From assembly GCF_900167565.1 (NCBI RefSeq), contig NZ_FUZV01000001.1, positions 1,674,001 through 1,738,000 on the forward strand: a stretch of DNA of 64,000 nucleotides, in the 5' to 3' direction. The DNA comes from Pseudoxanthomonas indica. GTDB lineage: Bacteria > Pseudomonadota > Gammaproteobacteria > Xanthomonadales > Xanthomonadaceae. Shown piece after piece: positions 45,727 to 55,280 of this stretch. The notes beneath the pieces were generated by a model. It saw only the letters and a program-made list of their open reading frames with translations, had not been told where the DNA came from and did no database searches. The position numbers and the translations under genes are program-made. Position 1 is the first letter of the stretch, and every line of letters begins with the position of its first letter.

Positions 45727-46518
45727 GTGCCGGTTTCGGCCTGCATTATCACGTTTAACGAAGCCGACCGTATCGGCGACTGCCTGGCGTCGCTGGCATT
45801 CTGCGATGAACTGGTGGTGGTGGATTCGCACTCCACCGACGCCACCGTGGCCATTGCCGAAGCAGCGGGCGCACGCGTGCTGCAGCGGCCGTTCGACGGC
45901 TTTCGCAGCCAGAAGCAGTTTGCCGTCGAACAGGCCCGCCATGACTGGGTGCTGTGCCTGGATGCCGACGAACGCGTGGATGCCACCTTGCGGGCGTCCA
46001 TCGAGCAGGCGCGCGATGGCGGTTTCGCCCAGGCGGCGGGTTATCGCTTCGCCCGCCTGTCGGACTACTTTGGCCGCTTTCTGCGCCATGGCAATGCCTA
46101 TCCGGACCGGGTGCTGCGATTGTTCGACCGCCGTCGTGGCGGCTGGCGCGGCAAGCGCGAGGTGCACGAGGCGGCCAGCGTGGATGGCGCCGTGGTCACC
46201 TTGGCCGGCGATCTGATCCATTACCCCTATCGCTCACTGGAACAACAGCTGCTCAAGACCCAGCGCTATGCGCGGATGATGGCCGAACACGATTTCGCAC
46301 GCGGCAAGCGCGCCACCCTCGGCAAGTTGATCCTGGCGCCGGCCTGGCGTTTCTGGCGTGGCTATCTGTTACGCGGGGGCTTCCGCGATGGCTGGCATGG
46401 CCTGGTGTATGCCTATGTGCGCGCCAACTACGTGCGCCAGAAGACCATCATGCTGTGGTTGTTGCAGAACGGCCAGCCGGTGGCGACGCCGCCGCCCGCC
46501 CAACCGCGGCAGGGCTGA
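45727..46518 (+). CDS. Family 2 glycosyltransferase, WaaE/KdtX-like
   Basis: 263 aa from GTG 45727; there is no clear SD, because the upstream bases belong to the divergent gene's leader. ACIITFNEADRIGDCLASLAF and WVLCLDADERVD carry the GT2 nucleotide-sugar DxD-type signature (DADE). The C-terminus FRDGWHGLVYAYVRANYVRQK is typical of LPS-core beta-1,4-glucosyl/heptosyl transferases. It adds a sugar to the LPS inner core or a related glycan on the cytosolic membrane face. First gene of the asnB-uxs-GT2 series. Confidence 0.85.
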   Translation: MPVSACIITFNEADRIGDCLASLAFCDELVVVDSHSTDATVAIAEAAGARVLQRPFDGFRSQKQFAVEQARHDWVLCLDADERVDATLRASIEQARDGGFAQAAGYRFARLSDYFGRFLRHGNAYPDRVLRLFDRRRGGWRGKREVHEAASVDGAVVTLAGDLIHYPYRSLEQQLLKTQRYARMMAEHDFARGKRATLGKLILAPAWRFWRGYLLRGGFRDGWHGLVYAYVRANYVRQKTIMLWLLQNGQPVATPPPAQPRQG

Positions 46519-46521
46519 CCG

Positions 46522-48438
46522 ATGTGTGGAATTGCCGGCGCCTGGTCGCCCAGTGCGCGTGACCGCGCAGATTCATTGCACGCCCTGGGCAAGCGCATGG
46601 GCCAGGCGATCGCCCATCGCGGTCCGGACGATGCCGGTACCTGGGTGGACGAAAACGCCGGCCTGATGCTGTCGCATCGGCGCCTGTCGATTGTCGATCT
46701 CAGTCCGGAAGGCCATCAGCCGATGGTGTCGGCCGACGGCCGCTGGGTGATCGCCTTCAATGGCGAGATATACAACCATGGCGAACTGCGGCGCGAGTTG
46801 CTCGCGCTGGGCCATGTCTTCCGCGGCCACTCCGATACGGAGGTGCTGCTGGCGGCCGTGGCGCAATGGGGCGTGCGCGCGGCGCTGGAACGCGGCAACG
46901 GCATGCTGGCGGTGGCCCTGTGGGATCGCCGCCAGCGCGAGCTCTGGCTGGCGCGGGACCGGGTCGGCAAGAAGCCGCTGTATTACGGCTGGAGCGGCGA
47001 TGGCACGCTGCTGTTCGGCAGCGAACTGTCCGCCCTACGCGTGCATCCGGGATTGGACGCCCAGGTCAACCCCGATGCGCTGGCCTTGCTGCTGCGCCTG
47101 GATTACATCCCTGCGCCGTATTCGATTTTGCGCGGCGTGCACAAGCTGCAGGCCGGCACCTTGCTGCGCCTGGATGCCGCGCAATGGCAGGCCGGTGCGA
47201 GCGCGCATGACCCGGCTACGCAGCAGGAACGTTGGTGGGATGCACGCCAGGCACAGGAGGCGGCGATAGCGCGTGGCTTCGACGGTGACGAAACGCAGGC
47301 GCTGGACGCGCTCGATGCGCTGTTGCGCGACGCGGTGGGCCTGCGCATGGAAGCCGACGTCCCGCTGGGCGCGTTCCTGTCCGGCGGCACCGATTCCTCG
47401 CTGGTGACGGCCGTGATGCAGGCGCAATCGGCGCGGCCGGTGCGCAGCTTCTCGATTGGCTTTGACAACGTGGTGCATGACGAGAGCGCCCATGCCGCTG
47501 CCGTGGCCCGGCACCTGCGCACCGACCATACCGAGCTGCGCGCCGATGGCCAGGCCGCCTTGGCGCTGGTGCCGCGGATGGCGCACATCTTCGACGAACC
47601 CTTTGCCGATTCCTCGCAGCTGCCCACCGCCCTGCTTTGCCAGCTGGCGCGCCAGCACGTGACCGTGGCCCTGTCCGGCGATGGCGGCGACGAGCTGTTC
47701 TACGGCTACGGCCGCTATGCGCGGGCGCTGCGCAACGAGGCGCTCGCCCGGCGCCTGCCGCGGCGGCTGTTGGCGACCCTGGCCGGTGAGCCCGGCGAGC
47801 GCGCGCGGCTGGGGGGACTGGCCGCCCTGCGTGGCGAACTGGGCGCGGTGGATCTGCAGGCGGTGGCGCGCAACCGGATCAGCCGCTGGCGGCGACCCGA
47901 GACAGTCATCCACGGCGCCCGCCGCGCACTGACCGCCTACGACGACCCGGCGGCACTGCCACGCAATGGCACGCCGGCCGACGCCCTGATGGCGCTGGAC
48001 TTTGCCTGCTACCTGCCCGAGGACATCCTGACCAAGGTCGACCGCGCCAGCATGGCGGTGGCCTTGGAGGCGCGTGCGCCGCTGCTGGACTGGCGGGTGG
48101 TGGAGTTCGCCTGGTCGTTGCCGCTGTCGATGAAACGCCGCGGCGACACCCTCAAGCATCTGCCCAAACAGTTGCTCGGCCGTTACCTGCCCGAATCCCT
48201 GGTCGTGCGGCCCAAGTCCGGCTTTGGCGCGCCGGTGGGAGACTGGTTGCGCGGCCCGTTGCGGGAGTGGGCCGAAGCGCAGCTGGATGAGCGCCGTCTG
48301 CGCGAGGAAGGCCATTTCGATGTGGCCACCATCCGCGGGCTGTGGGGGGAATTTCTCGGCGAACAGCGCAAGTGGCACACCCATTTGTGGGGCGTGCTGA
48401 TGTTCCAGGCATGGCGGGAAGCGCAATTACGCCAGTGA
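46522..48438 (+). CDS. asnB: Asparagine synthase (glutamine-hydrolysing), AsnB-type
   Basis: 638 aa. The N-terminal glutaminase begins at the nucleophile Cys2 (MCGIAG), with AHRGPDDAG and FNGEIYNHGELR. The C-terminal synthetase domain has FLSGGTDSSLVTAV (PP-loop) at about residues 288-300. In glycan clusters AsnB-type enzymes often amidate or aminate a sugar or uronic acid rather than supplying free Asn. It starts 3 bp after the GT2 gene, so it is co-transcribed. Confidence 0.92.
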   Translation: MCGIAGAWSPSARDRADSLHALGKRMGQAIAHRGPDDAGTWVDENAGLMLSHRRLSIVDLSPEGHQPMVSADGRWVIAFNGEIYNHGELRRELLALGHVFRGHSDTEVLLAAVAQWGVRAALERGNGMLAVALWDRRQRELWLARDRVGKKPLYYGWSGDGTLLFGSELSALRVHPGLDAQVNPDALALLLRLDYIPAPYSILRGVHKLQAGTLLRLDAAQWQAGASAHDPATQQERWWDARQAQEAAIARGFDGDETQALDALDALLRDAVGLRMEADVPLGAFLSGGTDSSLVTAVMQAQSARPVRSFSIGFDNVVHDESAHAAAVARHLRTDHTELRADGQAALALVPRMAHIFDEPFADSSQLPTALLCQLARQHVTVALSGDGGDELFYGYGRYARALRNEALARRLPRRLLATLAGEPGERARLGGLAALRGELGAVDLQAVARNRISRWRRPETVIHGARRALTAYDDPAALPRNGTPADALMALDFACYLPEDILTKVDRASMAVALEARAPLLDWRVVEFAWSLPLSMKRRGDTLKHLPKQLLGRYLPESLVVRPKSGFGAPVGDWLRGPLREWAEAQLDERRLREEGHFDVATIRGLWGEFLGEQRKWHTHLWGVLMFQAWREAQLRQ

Positions 48439-48448
48439 ACGGGTAACC

Positions 48449-48470
48449 CGCTGAACGGACTGGTTCAGCG
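48449..48470 (+). other. Perfect hairpin after asnB
   Basis: CGCTGAAC-GGACTG-GTTCAGCG, 8-bp stem, followed by ACGGGGTTTCG. It lacks a true T-tract; a weak terminator is possible. Confidence 0.4.
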
Positions 48471-48565
48471 ACGGGGTTTCGCGGTCATCGGGACATCATT
48501 GACAATAGTCACATCCCGCTCTGGCCCCCGCCTGCGGCCCCCTCCCCGGCCGAGACCCTTGATCG

Positions 48566-49516
48566 ATGAAGCGAATCCTTGTTACCGGCGGCGCCGGCTT
48601 CCTGGGCTCACATCTGTGTGACCGTCTGATCAAGGATGGCCAGGATGTGCTGTGCGCCGACAATTTTTTTACCGGCAGCAAGCGCAACGTGGCGCACCTG
48701 CTCAATCATCCCTACTTCGAGTTGATGCGTCACGACGTGACCTTTCCGCTGTACGTGGAAGTGGACCGCATCTTCAACCTGGCCTGCCCGGCGTCGCCGG
48801 TGCACTACCAGCACGACCCGGTGCAGACCACCAAGACCAGCGTGCATGGCGCCATCAACATGCTGGGGCTGGCCAAGCGTCTGGATGCGCGCATTCTGCA
48901 GGCCTCCACCAGCGAGGTCTACGGCGATCCGGAAGTGCATCCGCAGCAGGAAGGCTACTGGGGCCGGGTCAACCCGATCGGCCTGCGCAGCTGTTATGAC
49001 GAAGGCAAGCGCTGCGCCGAGACCCTGTTCTTCGATTACTTCCGCCAGCACGAGCTGGACATCAAGGTGGTGCGCATCTTCAACACGTATGGCCCGCGCA
49101 TGCATCCCAATGACGGCCGCGTGGTCAGCAACTTCATCGTGCAGGCGCTCAAGGGCCAGGACATCACCATCTATGGCGATGGCAGCCAGACCCGCAGCTT
49201 CTGCTACGTCGATGACCTGATCGAAGTGATCGTGCGCATGATGGAGACCGAGCGCGGCTTTACCGGCCCGATCAACATCGGCAATCCCGGCGAGTTCACC
49301 ATGCTGGAACTGGCCGAGATGGTGTTGAAGCTGGTCGGCGGCAAGTCCCGACTTGTGTTCCAGCCGCTGCCCTCGGACGATCCCAGGCAGCGTCAGCCGG
49401 ATATCTCGTTGGCCAGGTCCAAGCTGGGCTGGGAGCCCAAGGTCGGCCTGGAAGACGGATTGAAGGAAACCATCGCCTATTTCCGCAAGCTGTTGAGCGA
49501 AGACCCCAGCGCATGA
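48566..49516 (+). CDS. UDP-glucuronate decarboxylase (UDP-xylose synthase)
   Basis: 316 aa SDR epimerase-type protein. NAD-binding [10 protein letters not shown] at residues 8-17, [13 protein letters not shown] near 109, active-site Tyr-x-x-x-Lys in [11 protein letters not shown] (about 137-147). The motif set fits UXS/UDP-glucuronate decarboxylases rather than GalE. It makes UDP-xylose from UDP-glucuronate for glycan synthesis. Overlaps the next GT2 by ATGA. Confidence 0.88.
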   Translation: MKRILVTGGAGFLGSHLCDRLIKDGQDVLCADNFFTGSKRNVAHLLNHPYFELMRHDVTFPLYVEVDRIFNLACPASPVHYQHDPVQTTKTSVHGAINMLGLAKRLDARILQASTSEVYGDPEVHPQQEGYWGRVNPIGLRSCYDEGKRCAETLFFDYFRQHELDIKVVRIFNTYGPRMHPNDGRVVSNFIVQALKGQDITIYGDGSQTRSFCYVDDLIEVIVRMMETERGFTGPINIGNPGEFTMLELAEMVLKLVGGKSRLVFQPLPSDDPRQRQPDISLARSKLGWEPKVGLEDGLKETIAYFRKLLSEDPSA

Positions 49517-50433
49517 CCGGATTTGCCGTCGTCATCACCAACTACAACTATCGGCCTTACGTGGTCGAGGCGGTCGACAGTGCGCTGGCGCAGACGCATG
49601 CGCCGACACAGGTGATCGTGGTGGACGATGGGTCCACCGACGGTTCGCGCGATCTGCTCAGCGAGCGCTACGGCCAGGATGCGCGGGTCACCCTGCTGTT
49701 CGGCCAGAACGGCGGACAGCTGGTCGGCTTCCAGCGCGGCGTGGCCCAGGCCCAGGCCGATGTGGTGGCGTTCCTGGATGCCGATGATCGCTGGGAACCG
49801 CGCTATCTCGAGCAACTGGCCGCGCTCTACGACGCACGCAAGGACGTGGATTTCGTCTTCAGCGACCTGCAGGTGTTCGGCGATCACAGCGAACAGATGC
49901 GGTTCGAGGACGCGACCGGGCCCGTGGATCTGGGCTTTACCGCCATCAGCACCTACCTGCTGCAACCCTGGTACGGCGCGCCGACCTCGGCCTTGTCAAT
50001 GCGGCTGCGCTGGGCGCAGGACACCCTGGATCTGCCGGAGTCATTCGGAAAAGCCTGGCGCCTGTGCGCCGACGCCTGCCTGGTGCATGGCGCCAGCATC
50101 CTGGGCGCGCGCAAGTACTACCTGCCCACCGGCTGCGTCGGCTACCGCTCGCATGGCAAGAACGGCTGGTACGCCACCCGCCGCGATCCGGTGTCGCTTT
50201 ACCGCAACCGCATGCGCAACCACGGCATCATCCGCCACTACGCGCAGCGCGTGGGCATGGATGCCAGCTGCGTGGATCACAGCAAGTACGAATACCGCAC
50301 CAAGCCCTCGCCGTCGCGGCAGGAGCGTAAGCGCTACGCCACCTTGGCGCTGCGTGGCGAATCGCCGTGGTGGAAGCGCTATGAGCGCGCGCTGGGCATC
50401 TGGGCCGGCCACCGCCAGGGCAGGAAACCGTAA
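49513..50433 (+). CDS. Family 2 glycosyltransferase
   Basis: 306 aa. [17 protein letters not shown] and [12 protein letters not shown] give the GT2 nucleotide-binding N-terminus. [10 protein letters not shown] (about residues 90-99) is the metal-binding DxD-type region. A basic C-terminal half ([17 protein letters not shown] segment, about 260-275) follows. Acts on the cytosolic side in surface-polymer synthesis. Coupled to uxs before it, and to the next GT2 by a TAATG overlap. Confidence 0.88.
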   Translation: MTGFAVVITNYNYRPYVVEAVDSALAQTHAPTQVIVVDDGSTDGSRDLLSERYGQDARVTLLFGQNGGQLVGFQRGVAQAQADVVAFLDADDRWEPRYLEQLAALYDARKDVDFVFSDLQVFGDHSEQMRFEDATGPVDLGFTAISTYLLQPWYGAPTSALSMRLRWAQDTLDLPESFGKAWRLCADACLVHGASILGARKYYLPTGCVGYRSHGKNGWYATRRDPVSLYRNRMRNHGIIRHYAQRVGMDASCVDHSKYEYRTKPSPSRQERKRYATLALRGESPWWKRYERALGIWAGHRQGRKP

Positions 50434-51305
50434 TGAGCGGTGGCGCCGCCCTGCATCCGGCGTCGGTCAGCGTGGTCGTCACGACCTACAACTGGCCCGA
50501 GGCGCTGGAAAAGGTGCTGCAAGGACTGGCGCGGCAAACCCGCCTGCCGGACGAGGTCATCGTGGCCGACGATGGCTCCGGCGAATCCACCCGACAGCTG
50601 TTGCAGCGCGTTGCCCGCGATTTTCCGGTGCCGTTGCGACACAGCTGGATACCGGATGAGGGATTCCGCGCGGCGCTGTCGCGCAATCGCGGCATTGCCG
50701 CGGCAAGCGGCGACTATCTGATCATGATGGATGGCGACATGGTGCCGCATCCTCGCTTCATCAGTGATCATCTGGCCGCCGCGCGACCGGGCATGTTTGT
50801 GCAGGGAATGCGCGTGCTGACCAACGAAGAGGGACGCGATCGCCTGTTGGCGGCGACGCGCCCGCAGTGGAGCTTCTTCGATGCCGGCATCAAGCGGCGC
50901 CGGCACACCTTGCGCGTGCCTTTGCTGGCGCGCGTGTGGGGTCGGCTGAGTCGTGGCTCGTCGGTGGAAGCCATCAAGACCTGCAACCAGGGCTGGTGGC
51001 GGCGCGATTTGCTCGCGCTCAACGGCTTTGACGAGCGATTCCAGGGCTGGGGCCGCGAGGACAAGGATCTGGCGGTACGCGCCGTGCATGCCGGGCTGCA
51101 ACGCAAATCGCTGCGCTTTGCCGGCCTGGCCGTGCATCTGTATCACCACGAACGCCATGACGGCGAATCCAGTCCCAACGATCATCTGCTGGCGCAGACG
51201 CTGCGCAATCCCACCGTACGCAACAGCGTGGGCCTGGACCGGCATGTCGAGGAGTTCCATCGCAGGCCGCTGGTGGATTTGCGCAGTTCGCCTGCCGCGT
51301 CGTGA
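50433..51305 (+). CDS. Family 2 glycosyltransferase with galactosyltransferase-type C-terminal domain
   Basis: 290 aa from ATG 50433. VSVVVTTYNWPEALEK and ADDGSGES form the GT2 start, and MMDGDMVPHP the DxD region. NQGWWRRDLLALNGFDERFQGWGREDKD (about 190-217) is the glyco_transf_7C motif with the conserved GREDxD. Sugar donor unknown. End of the forward GT operon. Confidence 0.88.
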   Translation: MSGGAALHPASVSVVVTTYNWPEALEKVLQGLARQTRLPDEVIVADDGSGESTRQLLQRVARDFPVPLRHSWIPDEGFRAALSRNRGIAAASGDYLIMMDGDMVPHPRFISDHLAAARPGMFVQGMRVLTNEEGRDRLLAATRPQWSFFDAGIKRRRHTLRVPLLARVWGRLSRGSSVEAIKTCNQGWWRRDLLALNGFDERFQGWGREDKDLAVRAVHAGLQRKSLRFAGLAVHLYHHERHDGESSPNDHLLAQTLRNPTVRNSVGLDRHVEEFHRRPLVDLRSSPAAS

Positions 51306-51335
51306 TGGCTTCGCCGCGCCGTCCACGCGATGGCT

Positions 51336-51353
51336 GGATTCGAATACGAATCC
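51336..51353 (+). other. Short hairpin downstream of the GT operon
   Basis: GGATTCG-AATA-CGAATCC, 7-bp perfect stem, no T-run; possibly part of a weak terminator. Confidence 0.35.
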
Positions 51354-51581
51354 TGGCCGACGGCGGCAGGCTATCTCCACGACATGGCGGTATGCGTTTT
51401 CGTCGCGTGATGGCACGAAGCGCGCGGCATCGCGGTGACACCGAGCGTTTCCGGGTTGCATGCTCATGCGCTGGATGCACGATCATCCGCAGCCAATGCG
51501 CGAACCACCCCTGCAAAATGAGTTGTAACTTCTGACGCGCCGTTCGTAGGGTCATTGCTCCCATACAACGGAGGTAACCCC

Positions 51582-52130
51582 ATGAAATTCGACTTCCCCA
51601 AGGGCTGGGCCGCATTGCTGGGCGCGGGTCTGCTGGCATCGGCCAGTGCCGGCGCGCAATCGGAATGGATTGACTACGGCATCATCAACAAGGCCGACTC
51701 GCACAAATGCATCAGCCTGCAGGCCGATGCCCAACACGCCGAGGGCGCAGCGGTCAGTCTGCAGGCATGCGCGACGGATGTCGTGGACGGCAGCCAGGCC
51801 TGGGGCTGGATTCCGGCGGAGCGAAAGCTTCGCAAGGGCGCGAAGGCCTACGCATTTCAGAACGTGCTCAGTAAAACCTGCATGGGTGTGCAGAACGCTT
51901 CGACCAGAAACAAGGCGTTGCTGGTGAGCGTACGCTGCGATTTCAACGACCCGGCACAACTGTGGGTCGTTGGTGCGCAGCTGCGCGCCGGCAGTTCCCT
52001 CGCAGGATCCACCAAATGGGTGAATCTGAAGAGTCGCAAGTGCATCGACCTGGATGACGACGGCAGGCTGATGCAGTTGACCTGCCAATGGTCGGCTCCG
52101 TACTGGCCGCAAGAGTACATCGCGCCCTGA
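51582..52130 (+). CDS. Secreted ricin-type lectin-fold (RICIN) protein
   Basis: 182 aa from ATG 51582 with GGAGG at good spacing. Signal peptide MKFDFPKGWAALLGAGLLAS. Repeats of the beta-trefoil kind: CISLQADAQ, QAWGWIP, CMGVQNAS and CIDLDDDGRL, typical of ricin-B-like carbohydrate-binding domains. No enzymatic domain is fused. Stands alone between the GT operon and the convergent ArnT-like gene. Glycan binding is inferred from fold motifs only. Confidence 0.65.
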   Translation: MKFDFPKGWAALLGAGLLASASAGAQSEWIDYGIINKADSHKCISLQADAQHAEGAAVSLQACATDVVDGSQAWGWIPAERKLRKGAKAYAFQNVLSKTCMGVQNASTRNKALLVSVRCDFNDPAQLWVVGAQLRAGSSLAGSTKWVNLKSRKCIDLDDDGRLMQLTCQWSAPYWPQEYIAP

Positions 52131-52249
52131 CGGCCGCCACTCGGCGCAGGCGACTGCGATCTGCCGCGCGCTTGCGCTGGGTGAAAACGTGTACGGGATG
52201 TTCTTGTCCGGTGGCGATTGTCCTGGTGCTGTTGGAAAGGACGCCGGCT

Positions 52250-53941
52250 TCAGCGCGCGCCGGGCGTGCCGAAGTCGCAGGTTGCCAGTGCATGTGCGCG
52301 CAGCAGCCACCAGCTGCGCCGGTTGGCGGCGCCCAGGGGTTCAGCGTGCGTCCGATCCACGCAGGCGGGCAAGGTGGCGTCTTGCGCCATCAGCACCCGC
52401 TGGCCCGGCTCGGCACGCACCCAGGTCAGTCCGCGTTCCCACTGGGTTTCCACCGGCGCCTTGAAGCCGAACTCGGTCACCGCGCCCACGGCCTGCAGCA
52501 GCTGCTGCTCTTTCCAGTCCACCAGCCCGATCGTCGCGGTTGCACCGGCATGGCGGCGCGCATCCTGCATGACATCGCGCGCGGAATTCTCGCCGTCCAT
52601 CAGCGGCGCGAGCGCCAGGCCGTAGCCCAGCCATAGCACCAGCACCGTGGCCAATGTAAGCGCAATCGCACGTGCCGCGCGCAGCCGCGCCGCTGCCGCC
52701 ACGATCAACCCACCCATTATCGCAAGGGTCCACCAGAGCGCTTCGGCATGAGCATCGCCCGCCAGGCCACGCTCTGCTTCCAGCTTGAGCTCGAACGCGG
52801 GATCGCTGGTGACGGCAAGCACACCCGCCCCCAGCAACAGACCACCCAGCGCGCCGGCAAACACCAGCAACGCCACCCGCACGCCGCGACGCTGTGCCAG
52901 CACCGGCAGGAACGGCGCCGCCGCCCAGGCCAGCGCCGGCAGCGCGGGCAGGATGTACATGTCGCGCTTGCCCGGGCTGGCACTGAAGAACAGCAGCACC
53001 AGCAGCGTCCATGCCAGCGGCCACCACACGCGCGCGTCGCGCTCGCGCCAGGCTTGCCGCCACGGCCGGATCAACCAGGGAATGAAGATCGCGAACGGCA
53101 GCCAGAAGTAAGCGATCACTTCCAGGAAGTACCAGAACGGCGCGTGGTGATGCCAGGCGTTGACGTAGCGGGTGGCGGTCTGGCGAAACAGCAGTTCGTT
53201 CAAGTAGGCGCGATGTTCCCGGTCGCCATCCACCAGCGCCGTCACCAGCATCGGCACAAACCACAGCGCGATGGCCAGCAGGAAACTCGCCGCGCCCAGC
53301 CACCAGCGGCCCGCGCCCACCGGCGCCGGTGAGCTCAGACCCCGCCAGCCGCGCCAACGCATCAGCCAATACGGGATCAAGGCAAGCAAAGGCAGAAACC
53401 CCACGCCCTTGCTGATCACGCCCAGCCCGGCGGCGAAGCAGCCCAGCCAATACCAGCGCCAGTTCGCGCCCTGCAGCAGATGCCGGCCCAGGCCGTACAT
53501 GCCCAGGGTGATGAAGAACACCACCGTGGGATCGATTTGCGCGCGCTTGGCCTGGTAGACGAACTGCAGTGCGCACAGCACCGCGCCGGCCGCCCACAGG
53601 CCCACGCGCGGATTCCAGGCGCGACGGGCAAAGTCATAGGTCAACGCCAGCGTGCCGAGCGCAGTCAGTAGCGAGGGGATCAGGAAGGCGATGTTCCAAT
53701 TGCGCACCAGCGCATAGGTGGACGCCAGCATCCAGAAGTACAGCGGCGGCTTGTCCGCATACAGTTCCTGGCCACGATGGGGAAACAACCATTCGCCGGA
53801 TTCCCACATCTGCCTGGCCACCAGCACAAAGCGCGGCTCATCAGCCGGCCAGGGTGCGCGCAAGCCCAGTCCCGCGCCGATCACCACCAACGCGAACAGC
53901 ATGAACCAGATGAACTGGCGCTTGTCCTCTCGGCTCCACAT
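52250..53941 (-). CDS. ArnT/PMT-family glycosyltransferase (GT39/GT83-like)
   Basis: 563 aa polytopic inner-membrane protein. PADEPRFVLVARQMWESGEW near the N-terminus contains the Asp-Glu of polyprenyl-phosphate sugar transferases. KPPLYFWMLA, ISKGVGFLPLLALIPYW and a C-terminal periplasmic domain (QEQQLLQAV-like, VETQWERGLTWVR) follow. ArnT-type enzymes move a lipid-linked sugar (often L-Ara4N) to lipid A; other family members glycosylate other surface acceptors. It lies 24 bp after the WaaL-like gene. Confidence 0.8.
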   Translation of the reverse strand: MWSREDKRQFIWFMLFALVVIGAGLGLRAPWPADEPRFVLVARQMWESGEWLFPHRGQELYADKPPLYFWMLASTYALVRNWNIAFLIPSLLTALGTLALTYDFARRAWNPRVGLWAAGAVLCALQFVYQAKRAQIDPTVVFFITLGMYGLGRHLLQGANWRWYWLGCFAAGLGVISKGVGFLPLLALIPYWLMRWRGWRGLSSPAPVGAGRWWLGAASFLLAIALWFVPMLVTALVDGDREHRAYLNELLFRQTATRYVNAWHHHAPFWYFLEVIAYFWLPFAIFIPWLIRPWRQAWRERDARVWWPLAWTLLVLLFFSASPGKRDMYILPALPALAWAAAPFLPVLAQRRGVRVALLVFAGALGGLLLGAGVLAVTSDPAFELKLEAERGLAGDAHAEALWWTLAIMGGLIVAAAARLRAARAIALTLATVLVLWLGYGLALAPLMDGENSARDVMQDARRHAGATATIGLVDWKEQQLLQAVGAVTEFGFKAPVETQWERGLTWVRAEPGQRVLMAQDATLPACVDRTHAEPLGAANRRSWWLLRAHALATCDFGTPGAR

Positions 53942-53965
53942 GGATCGCGCTCCGAATTGGCTGGG

Positions 53966-55207
53966 TCAGGCAGCAGGTTCGGCGTCGTGCAGGGCAATCC
54001 CCAGCAGCACGCCGGTGAACAAGGCATAGGCGGTGGCCGTGGCGGCATGCGCGAACATCGACTGCGTCAATCCGCACCACAGATACACCGCGATCACCGC
54101 TACCCCGCCCCACGCCGCCAGGTTGGGCGAACGCGGATCGGCGCGACGGATTATCCCGACAAACAGGGCCAACGGCACGCCGTAGATGGCCAGCAGCGCC
54201 AATGCCCCCGGCAGCCCAAGCGTGGCTGCCCATTCGGCCAGATCATTATGGGCGTGCTCGAGTGCGCACATGCCCATGGCCGGTCGCGCCTGGCAGCCGG
54301 ACCACTGCTGCACGACCTGTCCGAACTCCTCGATGCCCACGCCCTGCCAGGGATGCGCCACGAAACTCTGCCAGGCCAATTGCAGGAATTGCAGGCGCGC
54401 GCCGATCGGCGAATCCGCATCTCCGGCCGCAAACCGCGCCAGATCCGAACTGACCTTGTCCAGCCGCAAGGGCGCCTGCAAGGCCGGCGACATCGCAATC
54501 AATCCCACCACCAGCGCCGCCGCCACGCCGCCCAACACGATGCGTCGACGACGATGCAGCGGGTCACCGCGGAACACCAGCGCCGTGGTGGCGAGCAGCG
54601 CCCAGGCCAACAAGCTGCCACGACTTCCGGAGAAGGCGATGGCCGCGCCCGCGAGCAGGGTGAAGATCACGGCGACCACCTTGGCGCTGCGCAAACTGGC
54701 AACGCGTCCGGTCGTCAACGCGATCGCCAGCAGCACCAGGATCAGGTTGGCGAACACCAGCGGATTGCGGTTGCCGCCTGCACGCAGCGAGCCCGCCTCC
54801 ATCTGCCAGGAGGCGATGCAGAAGGCAATGGAGATGCCCACCAGCGCGCCCGCCCACAGGCCACGGCGCGACTCGCCGGTGCGCCAGGCCAACCAGGCGC
54901 ACCAGGGCATCAGCAAGAGTCGGAACAGGTTGTCGAGGACGCGCAGGGGCTTGTCATGGCTGAAGGCGGACAACGACGCCCATGCAATGACGAGCACGGC
55001 CAACCCCAGTACGGCGCGCAAGGGTACGGGCGTGGGCGTGCCGGCGCCGCGATCCGCGCGCCACTGCAACACGCTGGCGATCAGCAGGCCCACGGCGAAG
55101 GCGTACAGGCCGTTTTCGAAGATCAACAGAAAACCCGCACAGAAGCAGGCAGCCTGAAAGCTGATTCGCGCTAGACGGGCATCGCGGGACCGCGTTTCCA
55201 CGCGCAT
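53966..55207 (-). CDS. O-antigen ligase/polymerase-like membrane protein (WaaL/Wzy_C)
   Basis: 413 aa with about ten transmembrane helices. Long periplasmic loop with FAGSRG-like SGSRGSLLAWAL and SFVAHPWQGVGIEEFGQVV (about 270-300), then HAHNDLAEWAATLGLPG. His-Asn-Asp-x-x-Glu and the loop fit the Wzy_C superfamily of O-antigen ligases. It joins O-antigen or another glycan to lipid A-core in the periplasm. First gene of a two-gene unit with the ArnT-like transferase. Confidence 0.85.
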   Translation of the reverse strand: MRVETRSRDARLARISFQAACFCAGFLLIFENGLYAFAVGLLIASVLQWRADRGAGTPTPVPLRAVLGLAVLVIAWASLSAFSHDKPLRVLDNLFRLLLMPWCAWLAWRTGESRRGLWAGALVGISIAFCIASWQMEAGSLRAGGNRNPLVFANLILVLLAIALTTGRVASLRSAKVVAVIFTLLAGAAIAFSGSRGSLLAWALLATTALVFRGDPLHRRRRIVLGGVAAALVVGLIAMSPALQAPLRLDKVSSDLARFAAGDADSPIGARLQFLQLAWQSFVAHPWQGVGIEEFGQVVQQWSGCQARPAMGMCALEHAHNDLAEWAATLGLPGALALLAIYGVPLALFVGIIRRADPRSPNLAAWGGVAVIAVYLWCGLTQSMFAHAATATAYALFTGVLLGIALHDAEPAA

Positions 55208-55280
55208 GCACGCACTCCTTGTGACGACTTATCCATGCTGTATTGCGACACCTTAGACAGTGGTGAACAAGCCCGGTAGC

